64,000 nt of DNA from Qipengyuania pelagi (GCF_009827295.1 NZ_WTYD01000001.1:1798001-1862000), one strand, 5' to 3'. Shown: positions 34,148 through 44,141, counted from the first letter of the stretch. The notes: generated by a model from the sequence alone, not told the origin. Translations and numbers: made by a program.

Positions 34148-36912
34148 AACCGCGCGCTGATGCCGAAATCGGCGTTGATCCCGTAGATCTGCCGCGAAAA
34201 GGTCTGCTCCGGTAGGGTCTGGTAGAATGTCAGGGTCGCGTCCGTCAGGTTGGAGCCCGAGGCGAAGATCTCAATATCCGGAGTGATGCGGTAGCTGATG
34301 CGCGCGTCCAACGCGAAGCGGCTCTTGTTGTAGATGTCGGATGCCGTGCTGCTGCCGATATTTACGATATAGTCGTCGCGATAGTCGAAGGCGAGCCGCG
34401 CCTCGACCGGGCCATTCTCAAAGAACAGAGCACCTCCGGCGATAAGATCGGACTGGCGGAAGAACGGAATGTCCTCGTCCTCGCGGCCCGGCACGGTGAC
34501 ACTGGAATCGACATAGGTGAAGTTCGCCGAGGCACCAAGGCCATCGAAGGGTGCTGGCAGGAACGTGAAGCGCTGCACAATATTAGCCTCGACACCCAGC
34601 AGGTCGCCGTCGGTGGCGTTCTGCGGTTGCGACAGCGAAGTCAGCGGGATGCCCGCGAAACTGACATCGCGCACCGTGCGGGTAAAGATCGGGTTCTCGA
34701 TATGCTTGTAGAAGCCGGCCACCGAGAGGACCGAGCCGGCAGCGGGATAGAATTCAACCGACAGGTCGAGACCAGTCGAGCGGAACGGCTTCAAATCGGG
34801 ATTTCCCGCTGTCCCGTCTCCGCTATCTTCCTCGAAGGTTGGGACGATGGCATCGTAGTTCGGCCTGCCCAGCGTATTGGTATAAGCCGCGCGCACCAGC
34901 AATTCGGGGGTCGGCCGATAAGTGGCGTGGACGCTCGGCAGGAAATCGGTGTATTCCCGGTCGAACGACAGGGGAACGAGGTCCGATGGCTCCAGCGTGC
35001 CGTTCCCGTTGGTGTCGCGGATCGCGAACGCGTCGTATCGGCCGTCGGTGTGCTCCACCCGCAGGCCGGCGACCATCGTCAGGTCTCCGGTAGTGCCGCT
35101 GACCATAGCGTAGCCGGCCGTAATCTTTTCCTCGACGCGATAGTCCACCGACCGCTCGTTTACGGTGGTGCTTACCGAATTGAGAACAAAGCGGTCCGGA
35201 TTGGCTTCGAAGAAATCGATGATCCGGCCGTAATCCAAGAGCGGACCGTAGCGATATTCGCCCTCGTAGAAATTTTCGGGCGGCGGGAGGACCGCATCGA
35301 ACCCGCCCGGCGTGATCGGCGCAGCGGGAAGTAATTCGGATTGCGTATTGTCGCGCGTTTTCGTGCGATCGATATACTTGGCGCCGAATTTAAGAAAGGT
35401 CTCGTCCGTATCGCCGAAAGCGATCCGCATGTCCGCGCGGGCGGTATGCAGATCCTCGTCGATCTGCTCGCGCCGCAAGCGGATTCGGCGCAATGGGAAA
35501 CTTGCCTCCTCGAACAGACTGGGATCGAAATCAGCGAAGAGCGGGCGGGCCGATGTCAAGTCGAGCGTCGCGAACTTGCCCTTCGCCGATCGGAACTCGA
35601 TGTCATCGCGGATCGGCGTATGCTCTTCCGCGTGCGCGTAGGTATAGTTCAGCTCCAGCTCGGCATTGCCCAAGCTGAATTCGGCCCCGGGCGAGATGTT
35701 GTAGAGCCGCTGCGTCTGGTCGTTCTGGCGAAACTCGCGCGTGGCCCTGCCGCCACCGAACCTGATCTGATCGGGCGCCGGAAAACTTACAGGTGCTGCG
35801 AAGGAGAAGTCGAACTGGTCGCGTTCCTCCACATCGGTGAACTCGTTGTAAATCGTGCGCAGGTAGAAACGCATATCCGGGTCCGGTCGCCAATCGAAAT
35901 TTGCGACGGTACCGATACGTTCGCGAACGATGCGGTAGTCATAGAGGCGATAGGCGGTGGGGGTCGCGACGCCGCCGATTGTGGTCCAGTTGCGCGGCTC
36001 GGCCAGATCGCTGTCGATGAAGCGCTTGAAATAGCTGCCCGCTATGACCACGCCGAAGCTCTCGTCGACGCCGAAACGGCGACCATGGGTGGCACTGCCC
36101 CCGAACCCAAGCTTGTCAGACTTCGCATTGTAGGCGCCGCGCGCGCTCAGGAAGGTGAACGGTGCGGCGCGGTCGAACGCGGTCGGCGTGACGATATTGA
36201 TGCTGCCGCCCACGGCGTTGCCGTCGTAATCCGGCGTCACCGCCTTGATCACCTCGATCGCCGCGACGAGATCCGACGGAATCGTGTCCAGGGCAACGCG
36301 GCGCCCTTCCGCTTCAGGTACGCCGACAAGGTTGCCGTCGACCGTGACCTGGTTGAGATTGGGGTCGACCCCGCGGATGACGACGTAGCGCGGCTCGCCC
36401 TGATCGATCTCGACCGATACTCCGGGCAGACGTTGAACCGCTTCGGCAGTGTTGTAATCCGGTAGTCTGCCGATTCCATCAGAAGATACGACATCGGAAA
36501 TCACCGGGAGGGCCCGCTTGCGCTCGATCGCTAGCAAGCGAGATGCGCGCGCACCGGTGACGACGATCTCCGCTTCCGGCATTTCTCCGGCATGGGAGAG
36601 GACGCCATCCGCTTCGACAGCTCCCTCGTCGGGAACTAACACCTGAATTGTCGTGTCATCATAGCCAGGCTGCTGCACTCGGATCGTATATCGGCCGCCC
36701 GTCAGACCTCTGACCATATAGCGCCCCGCCTCGTCGGTCGTCGCCGAGCGGCCGGTTCCCTCCACCACGATGCGCGCGCCTTCAATCGGTCGCTCAAGAG
36801 CCATGCTCCTGATAGTTCCCTCCACGTCGCCAGCGAAAGCGGTGGTAGAAAGTACAGTCGTGGCGAGGATCGTGGAGCGCAAAAGCGCGCGCAAGATGGG
36901 GCGATGGCTCAT
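34144..36912 (-). CDS. TonB-dependent receptor with N-terminal carboxypeptidase-regulatory-like domain
   Basis: A 922-residue receptor. After a signal peptide (ILATTVLSTTAFAGD) comes a CarboxypepD_reg-like fold at about residues 28-105 (GRYMVRGLTGGRYTIRVQQPGYDD). A TonB-box-like AEIVVTGARASR follows, then the plug (RLPGVSVEIDQGEPRYVVIRG, GNAVGGSINIVTP) and a long barrel. This architecture is typical of receptors linked to phosphodiesterase/phytase-type or oligosaccharide loci. It is divergent from phoD with a palindrome in between, and coupled to the propeller gene downstream. A function in uptake of an organophosphate is inference from context. Confidence 0.94.
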   Translation of the reverse strand: MSHRPILRALLRSTILATTVLSTTAFAGDVEGTIRSMALERPIEGARIVVEGTGRSATTDEAGRYMVRGLTGGRYTIRVQQPGYDDTTIQVLVPDEGAVEADGVLSHAGEMPEAEIVVTGARASRLLAIERKRALPVISDVVSSDGIGRLPDYNTAEAVQRLPGVSVEIDQGEPRYVVIRGVDPNLNQVTVDGNLVGVPEAEGRRVALDTIPSDLVAAIEVIKAVTPDYDGNAVGGSINIVTPTAFDRAAPFTFLSARGAYNAKSDKLGFGGSATHGRRFGVDESFGVVIAGSYFKRFIDSDLAEPRNWTTIGGVATPTAYRLYDYRIVRERIGTVANFDWRPDPDMRFYLRTIYNEFTDVEERDQFDFSFAAPVSFPAPDQIRFGGGRATREFRQNDQTQRLYNISPGAEFSLGNAELELNYTYAHAEEHTPIRDDIEFRSAKGKFATLDLTSARPLFADFDPSLFEEASFPLRRIRLRREQIDEDLHTARADMRIAFGDTDETFLKFGAKYIDRTKTRDNTQSELLPAAPITPGGFDAVLPPPENFYEGEYRYGPLLDYGRIIDFFEANPDRFVLNSVSTTVNERSVDYRVEEKITAGYAMVSGTTGDLTMVAGLRVEHTDGRYDAFAIRDTNGNGTLEPSDLVPLSFDREYTDFLPSVHATYRPTPELLVRAAYTNTLGRPNYDAIVPTFEEDSGDGTAGNPDLKPFRSTGLDLSVEFYPAAGSVLSVAGFYKHIENPIFTRTVRDVSFAGIPLTSLSQPQNATDGDLLGVEANIVQRFTFLPAPFDGLGASANFTYVDSSVTVPGREDEDIPFFRQSDLIAGGALFFENGPVEARLAFDYRDDYIVNIGSSTASDIYNKSRFALDARISYRITPDIEIFASGSNLTDATLTFYQTLPEQTFSRQIYGINADFGISARF

Positions 36913-36993
36913 GAATCATTCCTCCGTTGGGGTCGGACGAATTCTTAGAACCGACGAATTACCTGCCAGCGTCGTCGCAAAGACGGTTCGGTA

Positions 36994-37011
36994 ACAACCT
37001 TGGGAGGTTGT
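36994..37011. promoter_or_regulatory. Palindrome between TBDR and phoD
   Basis: ACAACCT-TGGG-AGGTTGT is a perfect 7-bp inverted repeat located 82 bp from the TBDR start and 57 bp from the phoD start. It could be an operator shared by the two divergent genes. It does not look like a Pho box (repeated CTGTCA), so PhoB control is not supported by this site. Confidence 0.45.
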
Positions 37012-37067
37012 GTCGCAAAACCAACATCTTCCCGGCTTAGCCTGAGGACAGAACGGAGGCATGACAG

Positions 37068-38690
37068 ATGATCATTTCCCGCCGCGCCGTGCTCCAGGCT
37101 GCCGCGCTTCTTCCTGCGCTCGGCGCTCTACCGGACCCGCTACTGGCAAATCCGGGCACAGGGTTCACGCATTCTGTCGCTAGCGGAGATCCGGACACAT
37201 CGAGTGTTCGCCTGTGGACTCGGTTCGTGGGTCAATCACCGACCAGCGAACTCAGTATGGAACTTTCCGCCACCGACACTTTCGCATCTCCGATCCGTGT
37301 CGGATCGTGTCTTGCCGGGCCAGAAACGGATTTTTGCGCACAGGCGCGGATCGGTGGTCTCGCTGCGGGGGAAACCTATTTCTATCGTTTCATCGGCCCG
37401 CGCGGCGAAGTCTCGCCAATAGGGCGAACACGAACGCTGCCTTCAGGCGAAATTGATCGCTGCCGTATCGCAGTGGTTTCTTGCGCCAACGCGACCTCCG
37501 GATGGTTTAACGCCTATGAGCACGCGGCGGCGCGCGACGACCTCGATCTCGTCGTCCATCTGGGCGATTATATATATGAATCGCCGGTCAACCGATCCGA
37601 TGCTCTAGCCCGGCTTGCCCGGACACGCGAAATCGAGCCTCTGGGGGAAGCGGTCAGCTTGCTCGACTATCGGTTACGCTATGCCAGCTACAGAGCGGAT
37701 CGAGCGCTTCAGGAACTACACCGATTGCATCCGATGATCGTTATCTGGGATGACCACGAAATCGCGAACAACAGCTGGCAGAACGGGGCGAGCAATCACG
37801 ATACAGACGAAGGACCCTGGGAGGTGCGCAAGCGTGCTGGATTGCGCGCTTTCTACGAATGGCTTCCGATGGAGCGGCAACCCTACGCCACCTATCGGAT
37901 CGGCAACCTCGCGACTCTATTTCGGCTCGAAACCCGGCTTATCGCCCGCTCGCGGCAGCTCGACAGCGAAGCCGCTCTGGCAGGCCATCAGGATATCGCC
38001 ACTGCAATCGCGCAATTCATTCAAGGGCCGCTGGCTGATCCAGCGCGAACGATGATGGGCGCTGAGCAGGAGGCCTGGCTTGCGCGCGGCATGGCGGAAT
38101 CGAGTGTCGCTGGGGTCGGATGGCAAGTGTTGTTGCAGCAGGTGATAATGGCCCCGACCCGTCTGCCAAAAATCGATTCCACTTGGTTTTCCCCGAGCGT
38201 TGAGAACGGCGAGAAGCAGCAACGCGAACTGGCCTTCGTCGGCCGCCTCAGCGACGCTGATGTGCCTTTCGGCCTTGATCGCTGGGACGGGTATCCTGCG
38301 GCGCGCGACAGGTTGCTATTCGCTGCATGCGAAGCCGAAGCAGACCTTATCGTCCTGAGCGGCGACAGTCACAACGCATGGGCCTACGATCTATCCCACC
38401 GCGGGGCTCCGGCCGGTGTGGAATTCGCCGTACAGGGTGTATCGTCGCTCGGCTTAGAAAAGCGTTTTGGCGGCGATCCCACGCATATCGCGCGGGAATT
38501 TTTACAGGCAAATCCGGGCCTCGCATGGTGCGATACCAGCCGACGCGGCTACATGGACGTGGAATTCACTCGCGGAGCGGCGACCTCAACTTGGCATTTC
38601 CTGTCGTCGCGAAGCGAACGATCGACCCGGATACTTGCTACGAAAGCGCTCTCAGTGCACCGCGGTTCAAATCTGATCGCGCGTGAATGA
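37068..38690 (+). CDS. phoD: Alkaline phosphatase D, Tat-exported
   Basis: A 540-residue PhoD-family phosphodiesterase/phosphatase. The N terminus MIISRRAVLQAAALLPALGA is a twin-arginine signal (SRRAVLQ). An N-terminal PhoD domain (GFTHSVASGDPDTSSVRLWTR) precedes the metallophosphatase core, where metal-site motifs are seen: RIAVVSCANA, DLVVHLGDYIYE, IWDDHEIANN and LIVLSGDSHNAW. It hydrolyses phosphate mono- or diesters in the periplasm using Ca/Fe in characterised members. GGAGG lies about 10 bp upstream of the ATG. The G+C content of this gene looks lower than in the flanking efflux genes. Confidence 0.94.
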   Translation: MIISRRAVLQAAALLPALGALPDPLLANPGTGFTHSVASGDPDTSSVRLWTRFVGQSPTSELSMELSATDTFASPIRVGSCLAGPETDFCAQARIGGLAAGETYFYRFIGPRGEVSPIGRTRTLPSGEIDRCRIAVVSCANATSGWFNAYEHAAARDDLDLVVHLGDYIYESPVNRSDALARLARTREIEPLGEAVSLLDYRLRYASYRADRALQELHRLHPMIVIWDDHEIANNSWQNGASNHDTDEGPWEVRKRAGLRAFYEWLPMERQPYATYRIGNLATLFRLETRLIARSRQLDSEAALAGHQDIATAIAQFIQGPLADPARTMMGAEQEAWLARGMAESSVAGVGWQVLLQQVIMAPTRLPKIDSTWFSPSVENGEKQQRELAFVGRLSDADVPFGLDRWDGYPAARDRLLFAACEAEADLIVLSGDSHNAWAYDLSHRGAPAGVEFAVQGVSSLGLEKRFGGDPTHIAREFLQANPGLAWCDTSRRGYMDVEFTRGAATSTWHFLSSRSERSTRILATKALSVHRGSNLIARE

Positions 38691-38925
38691 CGGTTTAGGG
38701 CGACTAGGAGGATTGATATTTAGGCACCACAGATGATGGCGGCTGCTTAATATCGACTACCGCTAGCTACCTGTCCGCTTACAGCCCCCTTAATGCCCGA
38801 TATGTGATACCAGCAGGCATCGTAATCACATCCGTGAAAACGGCCGTGCGATTTTGCGACAATCTCTTTCGAACTAAAAGCATCTGTGGCTAAACCATTC
38901 GCTCTATTCACCGGGCGCAAGTCAG

Positions 38926-40188
38926 TCATCGGGTGGCTAGATATGCGCCCTGGTCGAGCAGGCCGCTCGCCCTCAGAACGGCTGCCTCAGCGATAAGCAC
39001 GTCGCTCCGTGCACGGGCGAGTGCGAGTTGCGCGCCGCGGAAGCTCTGTTCGGCAATGAGGATGTCGATCGTCGAACGCAGTCCGAATTCATATTCGGCG
39101 CGAACGCCATCGAGTGCCAATTGCGCCGCCGTAAGCCCCTCGGCGCTGGCCGTCTCCCGCGTCCGTGCCGCGTCCAGCGACGCCCAGGCGGTGTCGACCG
39201 CACGGACCGCCTCCCGCTCCTCGGCGATGACGGCGAACTGGTCCGCACGATATGTCGCCTCGGCTTCCCGCACGCGCGACGGGACGAGGCCGCCGGTGAG
39301 GATCGGCACTCGAAACGAGATGCCGATGCTGGCCGCGCTTTCGAAGGCGCGGAAGCGGCCGCCTGATAACTGCGTTCCGCGACCATACCCTCCCGCAAGA
39401 TCGACGAAGGGCGCACGCTCCGCCCGCGCGCTGTCGATCCGCGCGGCCGACGCATCGGCGATCCGCTGCTGTTCGAGCAGCAGCGGATTGGCCAGCGCAG
39501 CCGCGGTGCGGGCGCTTTCGAGATCGGCGGGCAAAGCAGCAGGTGCCGGAACCTCGCTCGTCAGGCTTCCCGGCGCCTCGCCCACGACCGCGCGATAGGC
39601 CGCCCCCGCACTCTCCAACGCGGCCTGGGCATCGGCGAGGTTGCCGACGACACCAGCCCGCTGCGCGCGCAATTGCGCGACGTCGGTGCGCGTCGCCTGC
39701 CCGAGGTCGAAGCGGCTCTGCGCCTCGTCGACTTGGCGATCGAGCCGCTCGATCCCGATCCGCGCCACCTCCACCGCCTCCTGGGCGAAGAGCAGGTCGG
39801 CATAGGCGAACACCACTCTTTCGAGGACCGTGGCTTCACGATCCCGAACGCGCTGCTCGCCTGCAGCGACATCGGCCTTCGCCGCGCGCACCGAGGAGGA
39901 AACCCGCCCACCCGTCCAGATTGGCATGGTGGCGCGTAGGTTCGCACTCCCTGAGCTGCCCAGGCCGAGATTGTCGTAGCCCGCGCCCATATCGGCAGAG
40001 AGCTTCGGACGGCCTTCGGCGCGGGCCTGTTCGGGCGCTTCCTCCAGCGAGTCCTGTCTAGCACGGGCCTCGGCCAGATCGGGATTGGTGGCATAGGCGG
40101 TGGCGATCGCCTCGCGCAGCGTCTGCGCGCAGGCGGGGGAGGTGACGAGTAACGCCACTCCGCCGAGCAGGGTCGCGAACCTAGTCAT
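38926..40188 (-). CDS. TolC-family outer membrane efflux protein
   Basis: A 420-residue channel with signal peptide (LLGGVALLVTSPACAQT) and two outer-membrane-efflux repeats (LREAIATAYATNPDLAEARARQD at the start, FGLRSTIDILIAEQSFRGAQLALARARSDVL at the end). It lacks a lipobox in mature context, unlike the NodT-type protein of the first efflux operon. It is the last gene of the second ABC export cluster; its ATG overlaps the permease stop by 8 bp. It would provide the outer membrane duct for the adaptor at 44142-45437. Confidence 0.93.
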   Translation of the reverse strand: MTRFATLLGGVALLVTSPACAQTLREAIATAYATNPDLAEARARQDSLEEAPEQARAEGRPKLSADMGAGYDNLGLGSSGSANLRATMPIWTGGRVSSSVRAAKADVAAGEQRVRDREATVLERVVFAYADLLFAQEAVEVARIGIERLDRQVDEAQSRFDLGQATRTDVAQLRAQRAGVVGNLADAQAALESAGAAYRAVVGEAPGSLTSEVPAPAALPADLESARTAAALANPLLLEQQRIADASAARIDSARAERAPFVDLAGGYGRGTQLSGGRFRAFESAASIGISFRVPILTGGLVPSRVREAEATYRADQFAVIAEEREAVRAVDTAWASLDAARTRETASAEGLTAAQLALDGVRAEYEFGLRSTIDILIAEQSFRGAQLALARARSDVLIAEAAVLRASGLLDQGAYLATR

Positions 40189-42598
40189 GACGCAGCGCCC
40201 AGGCTGGGGGAGTGCGGCTTGCCCGCACCGACTGGCCGAGCACGGTCAGAACCGCGATCGCGATGGCGAGCAGGCTGGCACCGATAAAGAATGTCGGCGA
40301 CAGGGCGATCCGGTCGGGAAAGCCTGCCAACCAGGTCCGCATCGCGAAATAGGCCAGCGGCCAGGCGATCAGATTGGCGATGAGGACGGGTCGCAGGAAC
40401 TGGCCGACCAGCAGCTTCACAACATCGGTGGTCGTGGCGCCCAAAGATTTGCGGATGCCGATCTCCTTCACCCGCCGCGCGGTGTTGAAGGAGGCAAGAC
40501 CCCACAGCCCGACCATGCCGATGAGCACGGCGAGCCCCGCGCCGATGGCGAACAGGCGCGCCGTGCGTTCGTCCTGTTCGTAATATTCTTGAAGGCGTTT
40601 GTCGGCGGTTTCTGCTTCGAAGGGCACCGAACCGGCAATCTGGTTCCACACCGAACGGAGCTGCGTTGCAAGCTCGCCCGCATCGCCGCGATATCTGATA
40701 GTCGCGACCGGGAATGAAGGCATCTTGCTTGAATATTGAAAATAGGATGGATCATGCGGTTCGCGCGGTGTGAAGAATCGTAAGTCCTCGATAACCCCCA
40801 CGATCACATGATCGCTCTGGTTGCTGATGGTTTGTCCGATCGCGGCCGCTGGTGTCGCAAATCCGAGACGTTCGCTTGCTGTTCTGTCGATCACCGTGTT
40901 GCGGGTTTGTCCGCGCTCGATGTCGGCCAGGTCGTCCATACGAAATTCGTCACCAAGCAATCGACCTGCGATCGGCTGAATCCCAAAGGTGCGAAAGAAA
41001 TTCGGTCCGATCCCGATCCGGCGGAGCGATGGTCCTTCCTGCATCATGTCGGGACTCGCAAAAGTGCTGAAATTCGTGGTGCTGGTTCCCCCAGGAGCGG
41101 TATCGCTGGTGCTGATGCTCACGACATTGGGCAAATCCCTCCACCGTTCGATTAATGAAGATCGCTGGCTTCGAGAAAGGTCGGGATCTTCGAGAGAGGT
41201 GACTACGAGCAGCCCGTCGCGCTCATAGCCGAGATCCAACTGCCGAAGGTGCGCTATCTGGGCGAAGAGCACGAAGGTGCCGACCAGAAAGGCGATCGAG
41301 AAGCCGAACTGGAGCGAGACCAGCACCTCCCTGATCCTGGCTGCCGATTTGCCCCCGCCCGGTGCTCTCGAGGATGCGAGGACGGATGCGGCCTGATACT
41401 CCGATACAATCAGCGCGGGGTATGATCCGGCTGCGAGCCCGACAAATAACGATAACGCGAACAGGCAAGGTAGGGCGAGCGCGTAAGGGATCGCGAGGTC
41501 CAGGCCACCCGCCGCATTGACGAACGGCAAGGTGAGTTCGGCGAGAATTAATCCGGACAGACTTGCCAAGCCTGTGCACAGGACGGCTTCTGCGAGAAGT
41601 TGCGCTATGATTTTGCCGCGTGTCGCACCGACAACCTTTCTCACCGCGATCTCTCGGGCTCTCAGAACGGCCTGAGCAGTCGCAAGATTGACATAATTCA
41701 CCACGGCTATGAGGAGTGCCAGCCCGCCGACCACACCCAGCGTGACAACTCTGATACGGGGATCCGACGCCTCCTGACCAACGCGGCTCAAATGGTTTTC
41801 CGCGACCGGTTGCAGCGCCAAGCTCAATGTATCGGGAACGTCTGAGCCAAGACCTTGAGACCTGTTTCGCGACAGAAGTCGGTCCATCGAACGTTCGAAA
41901 TCCTGAACGCGATCAGGATTTGCAAGACGAACGAAAGTCTGGACCTGGCTCGAACCCCAGTCGTTCCATGCCTCGTTCGGAGGCAGTTGTGGCAGGGGAG
42001 TTACGATGTCGAAGCGAAAATCGGTCGTATTGGGGAGGTCTGCGAAAACCCCAGTGATCCGATATGTCTCCGGCTCGTCGTAAGAAACCGTGATTGTTTG
42101 CCCGATAGCCGTTCCCTTGCCGAAGATTCTCCGCGCCAATGAGTGGCTGATAATCGCACCATTGGGCTGTGCCAGAGCGGAGTTCTTTTGGCCCTCGACC
42201 ATCGAGAGATCGAAAACCCGAAGGAATTCCGGATCGACCTGTACGACGTCCTCTCGCGTCACCGCATTTTCCCGCAATAGCGAAGCGGCTCCTTCGCCGC
42301 CGCGAAGGCGGGTGCCGACCAGATCAGCGTTGTCGGCCTCCAACTTCTCCAACAACCCGCCCATCGTGTAATTGAAGGCGCCGTTGAAGGGACTGTTCGG
42401 CTGGTTCCAAACGCTTTGCACCCGGTAGATTTCGTCATGATGCGGAATCCATTTTTCGTAACTCGTCTCGAACCGGACATAGAGGCCCAGCACCAGGAAA
42501 ACGGCGATCCCCACGGCGAGCCCGCCGATATTGAGCGCGGCGTAGAGTTTGTGCCGGGTGAGCGAGCGGTAGAGCGACAGGAGCGCGAAACGGTTCAT
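40181..42598 (-). CDS. Large FtsX/MacB-type ABC permease (two-FtsX architecture)
   Basis: An 805-residue permease with two repeated MacB_PCD-FtsX units. The first helix follows MNRFALLSLYRSLTRHKLYAALN, the second helix bundle has RAREIAVRKVVGATRGK, and the C-terminal FtsX unit has RRVKEIGIRKSLGATTTDV. The ATG complementary to 42596-42598 has AGAGGGAAAA upstream; the 46 earlier codons of open frame overlap the GIN gene and are not coding. These large permeases work with a separate ATPase and a HlyD-like adaptor in stress/antimicrobial-responsive loci. Base composition drops in the middle (one 60-base sample near 42061 is 53% G+C against 70% near 40201). Confidence 0.92.
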   Translation of the reverse strand: MNRFALLSLYRSLTRHKLYAALNIGGLAVGIAVFLVLGLYVRFETSYEKWIPHHDEIYRVQSVWNQPNSPFNGAFNYTMGGLLEKLEADNADLVGTRLRGGEGAASLLRENAVTREDVVQVDPEFLRVFDLSMVEGQKNSALAQPNGAIISHSLARRIFGKGTAIGQTITVSYDEPETYRITGVFADLPNTTDFRFDIVTPLPQLPPNEAWNDWGSSQVQTFVRLANPDRVQDFERSMDRLLSRNRSQGLGSDVPDTLSLALQPVAENHLSRVGQEASDPRIRVVTLGVVGGLALLIAVVNYVNLATAQAVLRAREIAVRKVVGATRGKIIAQLLAEAVLCTGLASLSGLILAELTLPFVNAAGGLDLAIPYALALPCLFALSLFVGLAAGSYPALIVSEYQAASVLASSRAPGGGKSAARIREVLVSLQFGFSIAFLVGTFVLFAQIAHLRQLDLGYERDGLLVVTSLEDPDLSRSQRSSLIERWRDLPNVVSISTSDTAPGGTSTTNFSTFASPDMMQEGPSLRRIGIGPNFFRTFGIQPIAGRLLGDEFRMDDLADIERGQTRNTVIDRTASERLGFATPAAAIGQTISNQSDHVIVGVIEDLRFFTPREPHDPSYFQYSSKMPSFPVATIRYRGDAGELATQLRSVWNQIAGSVPFEAETADKRLQEYYEQDERTARLFAIGAGLAVLIGMVGLWGLASFNTARRVKEIGIRKSLGATTTDVVKLLVGQFLRPVLIANLIAWPLAYFAMRTWLAGFPDRIALSPTFFIGASLLAIAIAVLTVLGQSVRASRTPPAWALRHD

Positions 42599-42623
42599 CG
42601 GATGTTTTCCCTCTGGATGCGGA

Positions 42624-43433
42624 TCAGTCGCAGGTCGCGCGGGCCATGCCGCTCGTCTCGATCGTGCAGAGCACACCGCCGGTGACGGCGATCCGGGCCA
42701 TGCCGCTGGCGTCCAGCTTCGCGCTGCCGGAAGCACTCGCGCGCACCACGCCCGTGCCGCTCGCCTCTGCGGTCAGGGTCGCGGCGGCGAGGCCGGTGGT
42801 ATCGATCTCGCCCGCGCCGCTGCTGTCGATCGCCAGCGACTGCGCAGTTCCCCGCGCGACGATTTCTCCCGCGCCGGACTGGTCGAGTCTGAGGTGTCGG
42901 GCCGTCACGTCGGTCAGCATGATCTCTCCCGCGCCCGAAACCGCGAAGCGGGCCTCGTCCACCGTCAGGCCTGCCAGACCCAGCGAACCCGCGCCGGAAA
43001 TTTCGCCCCGGAACCGATCGCCCGTGATCGCGGGTAGATCGACCGCGCCAGCACCGCTGATCGCCACCTGCGTCAGCGCGGGCAGGGTCACGGCATAAGT
43101 GAGCTGCGTGTGCTTGCCGTCGCAACCCTTCTTCATCCGGTCGAGGACGAGCGTCGATCCGTTCACCCGCGCGCGCAGAAGGGCCAGGTCGCGCGCCGGG
43201 CCGGTGACGTTCACGGCGAAACGGTTCCCCAGCGTCACCGCAACCCGGTCGCATCCGGCAAGCTCGATCGCGTCGAACCCGGCGAGCGGAAAGCTGCGCG
43301 CCTCGACGGGGCCGGGATCGTCTGCCGCCGTCCAATCAACGGGCGCGGGGCGGGCCTCGGCGGTACCGCCCATGTCGATGACGCACCCGGTCGAGGCGAG
43401 CGTTCCGGCAGCGGCGAGAACATATTTCAACAT
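42624..43433 (-). CDS. GIN-domain (DUF2807) lipoprotein
   Basis: A 269-residue putative lipoprotein: the N terminus MLKYVLAAAGTLASTGCVID carries a lipobox (ASTGC). The mature protein is a DUF2807 'auto-transporter adhesin head GIN' right-handed beta-helix. It shows repeated SGAG/SGTG/SGSG turns about every 20 residues (VAISGAGAVDL, GEISGAGSLGL, FAVSGAGEIML, DSSGAGEIDT, EASGTGVV). The fold is usually a scaffold or ligand-binding surface; no enzyme activity is known to me. It is encoded between the ATPase and permease genes of the second ABC exporter, with 12 and 25 bp gaps, so it is probably an accessory envelope factor of that machine. Confidence 0.88.
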   Translation of the reverse strand: MLKYVLAAAGTLASTGCVIDMGGTAEARPAPVDWTAADDPGPVEARSFPLAGFDAIELAGCDRVAVTLGNRFAVNVTGPARDLALLRARVNGSTLVLDRMKKGCDGKHTQLTYAVTLPALTQVAISGAGAVDLPAITGDRFRGEISGAGSLGLAGLTVDEARFAVSGAGEIMLTDVTARHLRLDQSGAGEIVARGTAQSLAIDSSGAGEIDTTGLAAATLTAEASGTGVVRASASGSAKLDASGMARIAVTGGVLCTIETSGMARATCD

Positions 43434-43445
43434 CGGATATCTCCT

Positions 43446-44126
43446 TCAGAGCGCGCGCATGGCGCTGGCGACGATGCGGCCGTCGAGCATGTCGATGCGG
43501 CGCTTCGCCATGTCGGCGTGGCTGGGCGAGTGGGTGACCATCACAATGGTCGCGCCCGCTTCGTTGAGAGCGGTGAGGATGTTCATCACCTGCTCGCCAT
43601 TCGCGGTGTCGAGATTGCCGGTCGGCTCGTCCGCCAGGATCAGCTTGGGATCGCCCACGATCGCGCGGGCGATGGCGGCGCGCTGCTGCTGGCCGCCCGA
43701 AAGCTGGTGCGGGAAATGCCGTGCGCGGTGGGCGATGCCGACCGTGTCCATCGCGGTGGCGACGCGCTCGCTTTTCTTGCCCGAAACGTCCTTGCGATAG
43801 GTGAGACCCAGCGCGATGTTCTCCTCGATGGTGAGTTCGTCGATGAGGTTGAAGCTCTGGAACACGAAGCCGAGGTGCGCGGCGCGGAACTTCGCCAGTT
43901 CCTTTTCCGGCAAGGCGGCAAGGTCAGTGTCCTCGAACCAGTAATGCCCGCCCGTCGGCCGGTCGATCGTGCCCAGCGTGTTGAGGAGTGTGGACTTGCC
44001 GCAGCCAGATGGGCCCATGATCGCGAGGAATTCTCCTTGCGCGACGTCGAGGTTCACTTCGGCGAGCGCGGTCGTTTCGACCTCATCGGAAATGTAGCGG
44101 CGTTCGATGTTCTCGAGCTTGATCAT
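43446..44126 (-). CDS. ABC transporter ATPase (MacB/LolD type)
   Basis: A 226-residue nucleotide-binding protein. Walker A GPSGCGKST, signature [15 protein letters not shown], Walker [13 protein letters not shown] and H-loop MVTHSPSHADM are intact. It should power the large permease at 40181-42598. It lies 15 bp downstream of the adaptor gene and upstream of the GIN lipoprotein gene. It resembles the ATPase of the first efflux operon but is a distinct protein. Confidence 0.95.
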   Translation of the reverse strand: MIKLENIERRYISDEVETTALAEVNLDVAQGEFLAIMGPSGCGKSTLLNTLGTIDRPTGGHYWFEDTDLAALPEKELAKFRAAHLGFVFQSFNLIDELTIEENIALGLTYRKDVSGKKSERVATAMDTVGIAHRARHFPHQLSGGQQQRAAIARAIVGDPKLILADEPTGNLDTANGEQVMNILTALNEAGATIVMVTHSPSHADMAKRRIDMLDGRIVASAMRAL

Positions 44127-44141
44127 GGATAGTTCCCCTTT

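Noticed and set aside
36961..37067. Pho box upstream of phoD
   Set aside because: No repeated CTGTCA-like heptamers; only an unrelated palindrome was found.
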